A DNA stretch of 64,000 nucleotides. Origin: Phocoena phocoena (lineage: Eukaryota; Chordata; Mammalia; Artiodactyla; Phocoenidae). The stretch lies in assembly GCF_963924675.1 (NCBI RefSeq), contig NC_089221.1, positions 136,194,263 through 136,258,262 on the forward strand, given 5' to 3'. The notes under the pieces are model-generated. The model did not search any database. It saw nothing but the letters and a program-made list of their open reading frames with translations, and had not been told where the DNA came from. Shown here piece after piece: positions 49,926 through 62,139 of the stretch (position 1 is the stretch's first letter; each line of letters opens with the position of its first letter). A program made the translations under genes and the position numbers.

Positions 49926-50571
49926 GCGGACGAGCAGGGAGGCAGGAGGCCTGGGGACAATCAACGTCACCTGGAGGCTGCTGGGGAGAAGTTCTGACCC
50001 TCGCCCACGGGTATGAAGCCTCCTAACTCAGCACTCAGCAGTTACAGAAGAAGGGTCTGCACCCGCAGCACTCCAAGAATGAGGAAAGGGACAAAAGGCA
50101 GAAGAGAAGTTTGTCCCAGGCAAAGCCCCTTAAAAATGCCTGGGAGATGAAAATAGAATCTGGGCAATAAAATAAAGTCTAACCTTTCTTATCCTTTGTG
50201 CTTTGTCTAATTTCAGGTGCTCCTAGGGTCCCGCATACAGAGGTTCCACACCCGGCACTTCAGACCAGATTTCCTAGAGCAGAATGGCTCGATGACACTT
50301 CAGCTCCTGGGGCCCAGTTCAGACTCCGTGACATAGAGCCTGAGCTGCAGCCAACCAGGTCCTCGAGAGCTCAGCCCCCTCCCTCCCAGTGACTCTGACA
50401 GGATCTCTACACAGCAGCCCAGCCCACAGCCCACAGGGTAGCACCTCTCCATTCTCTGGTCAAAATATAAAGTTTCCTTTGCTTTTGAACCAAACTCAGT
50501 CTCGATCTATTGGCTCCAATGACACTGGGCAGGGGGACACTTGTTGGCGTCCACTCTGGAGGATCAGTAAC
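49926..50571 (+). repeat. Possible ERV 3' LTR remnant, copy 2
   Basis: Copy of 12900-13545. This is a duplicate by segmental copying, not the pair of a 5' LTR. Confidence 0.35.
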
Positions 50572-51287
50572 AGAAATTGAGAACATTGTAACTTCAATGA
50601 ACAGATGTGTGAGCCAAACTGTAATTAACATAGAACAGTGTATAAGGCTCGGGTAAAATAAGATGTTTCTAACACTTCCATTTGATATTTCCATCACTTT
50701 CTTATAAGCAAGTTCAGTGAAAAGGTTTGTCTTCTTTGTCAGGTCAATATTAGAGAAACAAAGTGATTTCTTTCCAAGGATGTACATCTAATAATCTTGG
50801 TTAAAGCTTCAATCTTGTTTTAAATGCTTTTGCATTGAAAATGATACCTCTCTTTCAGCTCCCCCATTTCTGGGAAGCATAAAATCTTATAATTTATTAT
50901 TACCAAAGGGAAATGGTAGGAGGAGGGATAAATTAACAGTTTGGGATTAACACATACACACTGCTATGTATGAAATCATCAGCAAGGAACTACTGTATAG
51001 CACAGGGAACTACACTCAATATTTTGCAATAACCTATAAGGGGAAATGATCTGAAAAAGAATAGATATTTTTATTGACATCATCCATCAATGACAGTAAA
51101 AATGGAATCTAAGGGAAGACAGTGGTGAGTGCTTCTGACCCTGAAGACTTCAATCATCTAAAGTTTGGACTCTGCCTACTTCCCAAGGCCCTTAATGAAC
51201 ATATGTGTAGCCGTAGCTTAAAAAATTCCCCAGTTTGGGTTGCGGAGAGACACTGATATTGAAAATCCCCTGGTGTTCTCCTCACAT
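50572..51287. other. Island right edge, copy 2, with L1 3'UTR fragment
   Basis: Copy of 13546-14261. The L1 3'UTR fragment is at 50896-51068; the rest is unassigned. Confidence 0.5.
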
Positions 51288-54200
51288 GAATGGGACCCTT
51301 CCTACACCTAAAACATGCCTGTCACACCCAGAGGATGGTATACCGTCTGATCGGGAAAAGTTTGGAAAAGGCATCTCATCTCCTCATCTCTTGGTGCTAG
51401 GGTTCACCACTCCAGCGTCTTTACTAACAGTCTCCCCACTTGGAGATGTCAGCACTGTCAACATCCTGTTGCATACAGTTTGGAATTTGTCCAGAGGATG
51501 AAGCAGAAGGAGGAGGAACAATGAGAGACAAGTCCTAGGTGTTCGGACAGGCACATGTCACTCTAATTTCCAATCAGGAAGACGAATTGACCAAAGGCTA
51601 GGGTTGCCCATGGAAACAGAATAGGGCTTGAGGAATCCTGATGCTTTGTGGCCAGTTCCCATAAACACAAGTTGGAAAATGGAACTCAGGGGCACTAAAA
51701 TTCACGAAACTGCAGAATTGAAAATATCTATCACTGAAAAATGTCTTGAGGAAAGTCAGAGAAAAGGACTTGTAAGCAACGGAGAATGGCAGCAAAGGGA
51801 TTGGAAGAGGTAGAAAGGACTCGCCATTAAGCACAAGAAAAGGGGCTGAACATTGCCAACATTGCAGTTGGCCAAAAAGGGTGTATGCGTCTTTTTCTGT
51901 ATATATTCAAGAAAAGGGCATACACTTTTTTAGCCAACCAAACAGGTGGGCACTGGAAATCAATACTACAAAACATATCACTTTGCATCAGTCAGAAGAG
52001 CCGTCCTCATAAAGTGTAAACACCAGAAATGCAGGACAGGGCAAGGAGAAAAGGGAGCCCTGTGAGTCTTATAGTGGAAATGTATATTGCCAACGGTCAC
52101 TCTGGATAAGTGTATTGTGTTTACTAAAGCATCTAAAAAATGAGCTACCGAGCACAGGGCACTTGCACTCATGGACGTATATCTAGGGAAAAACAAAAAT
52201 CGAGAGGACACAGGCACCCCAATGTTTACCACCTCTCTGTTTAAAAGATCCTCGACTAGGATATAACTTAAATGTATCTGCAGAGAAAAAACGGATAGAG
52301 ATGTGGTGCTTATGTAGAGTGGAATATTACTCAGCCTGGAAATCAATGAAATACGGTCAGTTATAACAACTCCAGAGGAGTTACGTGTGATCATTCGAAG
52401 TCACATAATTCAAAAAGAAAAAGACATAAGATATTACTAATACATGGAATGATAACATGGCTACACATGAACTGAATTACAAAAGAGAAGAGGGTTTCAA
52501 ATTAAGAAAACCAACTTATGCTTCCTTAAGGGGAAAGGTGAGTTGGGGTGCTGCATAAAACCAGAGATTGAAATTAGCACAGATACCATTCCATAAGCCA
52601 AATATGTAATAGTCAAGACCTACTCCTTGCTCAACGAAATGGACTCAACACGCCATATTCAATGCCTAAGAATATACCGGATTAGTAAGAATCTTAAAAC
52701 CCATGGACTTATATGTCTCCGTAAGAGAATCAAGCACGTGTACAGCGGCATAAACGAAGCAGTGAAAATCCGATAAATCCCATTATTAAAATAAATTTCT
52801 AAAACAAAACACAATAACAGTGAAATAGGTAGCAATTCTTAAATAATTCACTCAGGGCATGTGATGCAACCTGGATTTACCACATCTACACCCAGAGCTG
52901 GTTGAGACATAAGGCTGGACACTTCAGGCTGATAGCATTGGTGAGTTTCGGTGAACAAATGCAGATCCTTTGAAGTCATACTGCATGGAACCCATTCCAA
53001 GGGTCCCAATTCTCTAGGTTCAAGGGATTCTTTCTTCAGCTAAAACATGCGTGGGAAACGCCGAATATGGTCCACCGTGTGATTAGGAAATGATTTAAAA
53101 TGCATCTCAGTTTTCGTATCCTTTCCTCGGGTTCACCATTCCAGACGGTTTACTAACACTCTCCCCGCTTGGAGAGTCAGTGTCTTTAACCTCCTCTTTG
53201 GCAGAGCTTGCAATTTCTGTGCAAGATGAACAGGAATAGGGAGAACAAATGAGAGACTAGCTATAGGTGTCTGCACGGGCAAATGTAACGCTCATTTCCC
53301 ACCAGGAAGAGGAATTAACCAAAGGCTCAGCGTGCCCTGCTGGAAACAGATTAGGGCCTGAAGCACTCCTGCGGTTTTGTGCCCAGCTCACAAAAAAGCG
53401 TGTTGAAGAAAGGAGCTCAGGGGCACTGTAATTCACAAACCTGCACAGTTATAAATGACAGCTATCCTCCAAAAATATATTGAAGTAAGCCTGCGAAGGG
53501 GACTTGAAAGCGGGGCAGAATTTCAGGAAAACGATTGCAGGGGGTAGACTGGAATTGCCCTGAAAGTATAGGAAAAAAGGCAGAACGTCGACAATGATGC
53601 ACTTGGTCAAAAAGGGCGTATGCGTTTTTTCCTGAATATATTCAGGAAAAAACGCATACGCCCTTTTTGGCCAACCAAGCAAGCCTGTAAATGATATCTG
53701 CACTGCAATGAAGTCTCACTGCCCCCCGGGCAAAAGGGCCATCTGAAAAAAGTGTAAAATCCAGAAAGGTAGGACAGGATATGGAAAACAGGGAGCATTG
53801 CTATGCTGATTGGCAGGATGTAAATTGCCAACAGCCACCCTGGTGAAGTGTATGGTGTTTCCTGAAAAACGTAAGAAACAAAGCAACACAGCCTATGGCA
53901 CTTCCACTTACGGTCCTATAGCTTACGGAAATTAAAATCAAAAACAGACAGCCACCCAATATTTGGGACGGCTGTGTTCACAAGATGCTCGTCTACAGTA
54001 TCAGCTAAATATCCCAGAAAGCAAAAAATGGATAAAGAAGTTGTGGCACGTACGTACAATGCAATATCACTCAGCAATGAAATCTGTGTCATCAGGCCCG
54101 TAGCGACATAGTGAGTGGATTCAGGTACGGTGACTCTACGTGAAATACGTCACACAGAAAAAGAAACATCATAAGATATCACTAATACACGGAATGTAAA

Positions 54201-57200
54201 CTTGACTACACATGAACTGAATTACAAAACAGAACAGGGTCTCAAATTTAGAAAACCAACTAGTGTTTGCTAATGGGGAAAGGTGCGTTGGGGTGCTGCA
54301 TAAAACCAGAGACTGAAATTAGCACAGATAACATTCCATAAGCCAAATATATAATAGACAAGACCTACTCCTTGCTCAAGGAAATGGACTCAACACCACA
54401 TATTCAACGCCTAGGAATATACCTGACTAGGAAGAATCTTAAAACCCATGGATTTATATGTCTCCGTAAGAGAATCAAGCGTGTGTACAGCGGCATAAAC
54501 GCAGCAGTGAAAATCCGATAAATCCCATTATCAAAATAAATTTCGAAAACAAACACAAAGACAGTGAAATAGAGAGCAATTCTTAAATAATTCACTCAGG
54601 GCATGTGATGCAACCGGGATTGACCACATCTACACCCAGAGCTGGTTGAGACATAAGGCTGGACACTTCAGGCTGATAGCATTGGTGAGTTTCGGTGAGC
54701 AAATGCAGACCCTTTGAAGTCATACTGCATGGTACCCATTCCATGGGTCCCAACTCTCCACGTTCAAGGAATTTTTCCTCCAGGTAAAACATGCATGGGA
54801 AACCCAGAGTATCATCCACCGTGTGATTGGGAAACGATTTAAAATGCATCTCAGTTTTCGTATCCTGGTGCTAGGGTTCACCATTCCAGACGCTTTACTA
54901 ACACTCTCCCCGCTTGGAGAGTCAGTGCGTTTAACCTCCTGTTTGGCAAAGTTTGCAATTTCTGTGCAAGATGAACAGGAATAGGGAGAACCAATGAGAG
55001 ACTAGCTGTAGGTGTCTGCACGGGCAAATGTAAAGCTCATTGCCCACCAGGAAGAGGAATTAAACAAAGGCTCAGTGTGCCCTCCTGGAAACATATTAGG
55101 GCCTGAAGCAATCCTGCGGTTTTGTGCCCAGCTCACAAGAAAGAGAGTTGAAGAAAGGAGCTCAGGGGCACTGTAATTCACAAACCTGCAGAGTTATAAA
55201 TGACAGCTATCCTCCAAAAATATAGTGAAGTAAACCTGCGAAGGGTCTTGAAACCGGGGCAGAATTTCAGGAAAACGATTGCAGGGGGTAGACTGGAATT
55301 GCCCTGAAAGCATAGGAAAAGAGGCACAACGTCGACAATGATGCACTTGGTCAAAAAGGGCGTATGCGTTTTTTCCTGAATATATTCAGGAAAAAACGCA
55401 TACGCCCTTTTTGGCCAACCAAGCAAGCCTGTAAAGGAAATCTGCACTACAATGAAATCTCACTGCCCCCCTGGCAAAAGGGCCATCTGAAAAAAGTGTA
55501 AAATCCAGAAAGGTAGGAGAGGATATGGAGAACAGGGAGCCTTGTTATGCTGATTGGCAGGATGTTAATTGCCAGCAGCCACACTGGAGAAGTGTATGGT
55601 GTTTCCTGAAACACGTAAGAAACAAAGCAACACAGCCTATGGCACTTCCACTTATGGTCCTATAGCTTACGGAAATTAAAATCAAAAACAGACAGCCACC
55701 CCAATATTAGGGACGGCTGTGTTCACAAGAAGCTCGTCTACAGTATCAGGTAAATATCCCAGAAAGCAAAAAATGGATAAAGAAGTTGTGGCACGTACGT
55801 ACAATGCAATATCACTCAGCAATGAAATCTGTGTCATCAGGCCCATAGCGGCAGAGTGAGTGGATGCAGGTACGGTGATTCTACGTGAACTAACTCACAC
55901 AGAAAAAGAAACATCATAAGATATCACTAATACAAGGAATGTAAACTTGACTACACATGAACTGAATTACAAAACAGAACAGGGTCTCAAATTTAGAAAA
56001 CCAACTATTGCTTGCTTATGGGGAAAGGTGCGTTGGGGTGCTGCATAAAACCAGAGACTGAAATTAGCACAGATAACTTTCCAAAAGCCAAATATGTAAT
56101 AGACAAGACCTACTCCTTGCTCAACGAAATGGACCCAACACCACATATTCAACGCCTAGGAATATACCTGACTAGGAAGAATCTTAAAACCCATGGATAT
56201 ATATGTCTCCGTAAGAGAATCAAGCGTGTGTACAGCGGCCGAAACCCAGCAGTGAAAATCCGATAAATCCCATTATCAAAATAAATTTCGAAAACAAAAC
56301 ACAAAGACAGTGAAATAGAGAGCAATTCTTAAATAATTCACTCAGGGCATGTGATGAAACCGGGATTGACCACATCTACACCCAGAGCTGGTTGAGACAT
56401 AAGGCTGGACACTTCAGGCTGATAGCATTGGTGAGTTTCGGTGAGCAAATGCAGACCCTTTGAAGTCATACAGCATGGTACCTATTCCATGGGTTCCAAC
56501 TCTCCAGGGTCAAGGGATTCTTCCTCCAGCTAAAACATACATGGGAAACCCAGAGTATGGTCCACCATGTGATTGGGAAACGATTTTAAATGCATCTCAG
56601 TTTTCGTATCCTGGTCCTCGGGTTCACCATTCCAGATGCTTTACTAACACTCTCCCCGCTTGGAGAGTCAGTGCCTTTAACCTCCTCTTTGGCACAGCTT
56701 GCAATTTCTGTGCAAGATGAACAGGAATAGGGAGAACCAATGAGAGACTAGCTATAGGTTTCTGCACGGGCAAATGTAACGCTCATTTCCCACCAGGAAG
56801 AGGAATTAAACAAAGGCTCAGCATGCCATGCCGGAAACAGTTTAGGGCCTCAAGCAATCCTGCGGTTTTGTGCCCAGCTCACAAGAAAGCGAGTTGATGA
56901 AAGGAGCTCAGGGGCACTGTAATTCACAAACCTGCAGTGTTATAAATGACAGCTATCCTCCAGAAATATATTGAAGTAAGCCTGCGAAGGGGACTTGAAA
57001 GCGGGGCAGAATTTCAGGAAAACGATTGCAGGGTTAAACTGGAATTGCACTTAAAGAATAGGAAAAGAGGCAGAACGTCGTTAATGATGCAATTGTCCAA
57101 AAAGTGCGGATGCTTTTTTCCCTAAATATATTCAGGAAAAAACGCATACGCACTTTTTGGCCAACCAAGCAAGCTTGTAAATAAATCTGCACTACAATGA

Positions 57201-58810
57201 AGTCTCATTTCCCCCCAGGGCAAAAGGGCCATTTAAAAAAATTGTAAAATCCAGAAACGGAGGGCAGGCAATGGAGAACATGGATCCTTATTATGCTGAT
57301 GCATATGATGTAAATTGCCGACAGCCATTCTGGAGAAGTGTTATGTGTTTCCAGAAACACGTAAGAAACAAAGCAACACAGCCTATGGCACTTCCACTTA
57401 TGGTCCTACAGCTTAGGGAAATTAAAATCAAAAACACCCAGCCACCTCAAAGTTTGGGACCTCTCTGTTCACAAGAACCTCGTTTACAGTACCAGGTAAA
57501 TATCTCAGAGAGCAAACAATGGATAAAGAAGTTGTGGTACGTACGTACAATGGAATATCACTCAGCAATGAAATCTGTGTCATCAGGCCCATAGCGGCAT
57601 AGTGAGTGGATTCAGGTACGGTGATTCTACGTGAACTACGTCACACAGAAAAAGAAACATCATAAGATATCACTAATAAACGGAATGTAACCTTGACTAC
57701 ACATGAACTGAATTACAAACAGAACAGTGTCTCACATTCAGAAAATCAACTTATACTTGCTTAAGGGGAAAGTTGAGCTGGGGTGCCGCATAAAACTAGA
57801 GAATGAAATTAGCACAGATACCGTTCCATAAGCCATATAGGTAATAGACAAGATCTACTCCTTGCTCAACTAAATGGACTCAACACCCCATATTCAACGC
57901 CTAGGAATATACCTGACTAGGAAGAATCATAAAACCCATGGATTTATATGTCTCCGTAGAGAATCAAGCGTGTGTACAGCGGCATATACGTAGCACTGAA
58001 AATCCGATTAATCCCATTATGAAAATAAATTTTAAAAACTATCACAAAGACAGTTAAATATAGCGCAAATCTTAAATAATTCATTCATGGCTTGTGATGA
58101 AACTTGGATTCACCACATCCACACCCACAGCTGGGTGAGACATAAGGCCAGACACTTCGGGCTGATAGCATTGGTGAGGTTCTGTGAGCAAATGCAGACC
58201 GTTTGATGTAATACTGCATGGTACCTAATCCAAGGTTCCCAACTCTCCAGGTTTAAGTGATTCGTCCTTCAGCTTAAACATGCATGGGTAATGCAGAGTA
58301 TGGTCCACCGTGTGATCGGGATACGTTTTTAAATGCATCTCAGTTTTCGTCCCCTTGTCCTCGGGTTCACCATTCAAGACCCTTTACTAATACTCTCCCC
58401 ACTTGGAGAGTCAGTGCCTTTAACCTCCTGTTTGGCACAGTTTGCAATTTCTGCAGAAGATGAACAGGAATAGGGAGAACCAATGAGAGACTAGCTGTAG
58501 ATTTGTGGACAGGCACATGTAACTCTCATTTCTCTCCAGGAAGAGGAATTAACCACAGGCTCAGCATGCTATGCCAGAACCAGCTTAATGCCTGAAACAA
58601 TCCAGCGGTTTTGTGGCCAATCCACAAGAAAGCGAGTTGAAGAAAGAGGCTCAGGAGCACTGTAATTCACAAACCTGCAGAGTTATAAATGAGAGCTATC
58701 GTCCAAAAATATATTGAAGTAGTCAGCAAAGAGGACTTGAAAACAGGGCAGAATTGCCGGAATGCGATTTCAGAAGGTAGACTGGAATTGCACTTAAAGC
58801 ATAGGAAAAG
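51288..58810 (+). repeat. Cetacean satellite, segment D, copy 2
   Basis: Copy of 14262-21784. The fossil ORF2 frame of 107 codons is at 57271-57594. Confidence 0.85.
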
Positions 58811-61223
58811 GAGGGGACCTTGAAGATGGCGGAAGAGTAAGACGCGGAGATCGCCTTCCTCCCCACGGATACACCAGAAATACATCCACACGTGGAACAA
58901 CTCCTACAGAACTCCTACTGAAGGCTGGCAGAAGATCTCAGACCTCCCAAAAGGCAAGAAACTCCCCACGTAACTGGGTAGGGCAAAAGAAAAAACAGAG
59001 ACAAAAGAATAAGGACGGCACCTGCACTAGTGGGAGGGAGCTGTGAAGGAGGAAAAGTTTCCACACACTAGGAAGCCCCTCCGCGGGCGGAGACTGCGGG
59101 AGGCAGAGGGGGGAGTTTCGGGACCGCGGAGTAGTGCACAGCGACGGGTGCGGAGGGCAAAGTGGGGAGATTCCTGCACAGACGATCGGTGCCGACCAGC
59201 ACTCACCAACCCGAGAGGCTTGTCTGCTCACCCGCCGGGGCGGGCGGGGCTGCGAGCTGAGGCTCGGGTTTTGGTTTTGGACGGAGCTCAGGGAGAGGAC
59301 TGGGGTTGGCGGCTTGAACATAGCCTGAAGGGGTTAGTGCACCACGACTAGCCGGGAGGGAGTTCGGGGAAAAGCCTGCACCGGCCGAAGAGGCAAGAGA
59401 CTTTTTCTTCCCTCTTTGTTTCCTGGTGCGCGAGGAGAGGGGTTTAAGAGCGCTGCTTAAAGGAACTCCAGAGACGGGCGCGAGCCGCGGCTAAAAGCGC
59501 GAACCCCAGAGACGGGCGCGAGCCGCGGCTAAAACCGCGGACCCAAGAGCTGGGCGGGAGACGCTAAGGCTGCTGCTGCCGCCACCAAGGGGCCTGTGGG
59601 CGAGCACAGGTCACTCTCCACACCCCTCTTCCGAGGAGCCTGTGCAGCCCGCCACTGCCAGGTTCCCGGGATCCAGGGACAACTGCCCCGGGACAGCGCA
59701 CGGCGGGCCTCAGGCTGGTGCAACATCACGCCGGCCTCTGCCGCAACGTCACACTGCCTCTGCCGCCGCAGGCCGGCCCCGCACGCAGTGCCCCTCCTTC
59801 CCCCATCCCCCAACCCCCGGCCTGAGTGAGCCGGAGGCCCCGAATCAGCGGCTCCTTTAACCCCGTCCTGTCTGAGCGAAAAAACAGACGCCCTCCAGCG
59901 ACCTACACGCAGAGGCAGGGCCAAATCCAAAGCTGAGCTCCTGTGAGCTGTGAGAACAAAGAAGAGAAAGGGAAATCTCTCCCAGCAGCCACAGAAGCAG
60001 CGGATTAAAGCTCCACAATCAACTTGATATACCCTGCATCTGTGGAATACCTGAATAGACAAGGAATGATCCCAAATTGAAGAGGTGGAATTTAGGAGCG
60101 AGATCTATGATTTTTTTCCCTTTTCCTCTTTTTGTGAATGTGTACGTGTATGCTTCTGTGTGAGATCTTGTCTGTACTCTTGCTTCCACCATTTGTCCTA
60201 GGGCTCTATCCGTCCATGACTTTTTTTTAAAAATTCTTTTTCTTAATAATTAAGTTTAATTGTAATAACTTTATTATGCTTTACCTTCGTTCTTTCTTTC
60301 TTTCCTTCCTTCCCTCCCTCCTTTAGACAACGAATCACCCCAAATTGAGGAGGTGGTCTCAGGGAGCAGGATTTATTTTTCCCCCTTTACCTCTTTTTGT
60401 GAAGGTGTATGTGTATGCTTCTGTGTAAGATTTTCTCTGTATAGCTTTGCTTCCAACATTTGTCCTAAGGTTCTATCTGTCCCTTTTTTTTCTAAATATT
60501 TTTTAATTCAATAACTATATTATACTTTATTTTATTTTTACTGTATCATCTTTCTTTCTGTCTTTTTTCCTTCTTTCCCTCCTTCCTTCCTTCCTCCCTC
60601 CCTCCCTCCCTCCCTCCTTTCTTTCCTTCTTTGCTTCTTTCTTCCTTCCTTCCTTTCCTCCTTTCCTTCTTTCTTTACTCATACTTCTACTAATTCTCCC
60701 TACTTTTTCTCCCTTTTATTCTGAGCTGTGTGGATGAAAGGCTCTTGGTGCTCCAGCCAGGAGTCAGGGCTCTGCCTCTGAGGTAGGAGAGCCAACTTCA
60801 GGACACTGGTCAACAAGAGACCTCCCAGCTCCACATAATATTAAATGGTGGAAATATCCCAGAGACCTCCATCTTAACACCAGCACCCAACTTCACTCAA
60901 CGACCAGCAAGCCACAGTGCTGGACAACCTATGCCAAACAACTAGCAAAACAGGAACACAACCCCACCCATTAGCAGAGAGGCTGCCTAAAATCATAATA
61001 AGGCCACAGACACCCCAAAACACACCAACAGACGTGAACCTGCCCACTAGAGAGACAAGATCCAGCCTCATCCAGCACAACACAGGCACTAGTCCCCTCC
61101 ACCAGGAAGCCTACACAACCCACTGAAACAACCTTAGCCACTGGAGACAGACATCAAAAACAACGGGAACTACGAACCTGCAGCCTGCAAAAAGGAGACC
61201 CCAAACACAGTAAGATAAGCAAA

Positions 61224-62117
61224 ATGAGAAGACAGAAAAACACACAGCAGATGAAGGAGCAAGATAAAAACCCACCAGACCTAACAAATGAAGAGGAAAT
61301 AGGCAATCTACCTGAAAAAGAATTCAGAATAATGATAGTAAGGATGATCCAGAATCTTGGAAGTAGAATGGACAAAATGCAAGAAACAGTTAACAAGGAC
61401 CTACAAGAACTAAAGATGAAACAAGCAACGATGAACAATGCAATAAATGAAATTAAAATCACTCTAGATAGGATCAATAGCAGAATAACTGAGGCAGAAG
61501 AACGGATAAGTGACCTGGAAGATAAAGTAGTGGAAATAACTACTGCAGAGCAGAATAAAGAAAAAAGAATGAAAAGAACTGAGGACAGTCTCAGAGACCT
61601 CTGGGACAACACAAAACGCACCAACATTCGAATTATAGGGGTTCCAGAAGAAGAAGAAAGAAAGAAAGGGACTGAGAAAATATTTGAAGAGATTATAGTT
61701 GAAAACTTCCCTAATATGGGAAAGGAAATAGTTAATCAAGTCCAGGAAGCACAGAGGGTCCCATACAGGATAAATACAAGGAGAAACACGCCAAGACACA
61801 TATTAATCAAACTGTCAAAAATTAAATACAAAGAAAGCATATTAAAAGCAGCAAGGGAAAAACAACAAATAACACACAAGGAAATCCCCATAAGGTTAAC
61901 AGCTGATCTCTCAGCAGAAACCCTACAAGCCAGAAGGGAGTGGCAGGACATACTGAAAGTGATGAAGAAGAATAGCCTGCAACCAAGACTACTCTACCCA
62001 GCAAGGATCTCATTCACATTTGATGGAGAAATTAAAACCTTTACAGACAAGCAAAAGCTGAGAGAGTTCAGCACCACCAAACCAGCTTTACAACAAATGC
62101 TAAAGGAACTTCTCTAG
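61224..62117 (+). CDS. ORF1: L1 ORF1 protein, copy 2 (intact)
   Basis: 297 aa, identical in translation to 24198-25091, with the same coiled coil, RRM ([19 protein letters not shown]) and C-terminal domain. The ORF1 stop is followed by the ORF2 start 22 or 58 bp downstream. No disabling change seen. Confidence 0.92.
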   Translation: MRRQKNTQQMKEQDKNPPDLTNEEEIGNLPEKEFRIMIVRMIQNLGSRMDKMQETVNKDLQELKMKQATMNNAINEIKITLDRINSRITEAEERISDLEDKVVEITTAEQNKEKRMKRTEDSLRDLWDNTKRTNIRIIGVPEEEERKKGTEKIFEEIIVENFPNMGKEIVNQVQEAQRVPYRINTRRNTPRHILIKLSKIKYKESILKAAREKQQITHKEIPIRLTADLSAETLQARREWQDILKVMKKNSLQPRLLYPARISFTFDGEIKTFTDKQKLREFSTTKPALQQMLKELL

Positions 62118-62139
62118 ACACGAAACACAAGAGAAGGAA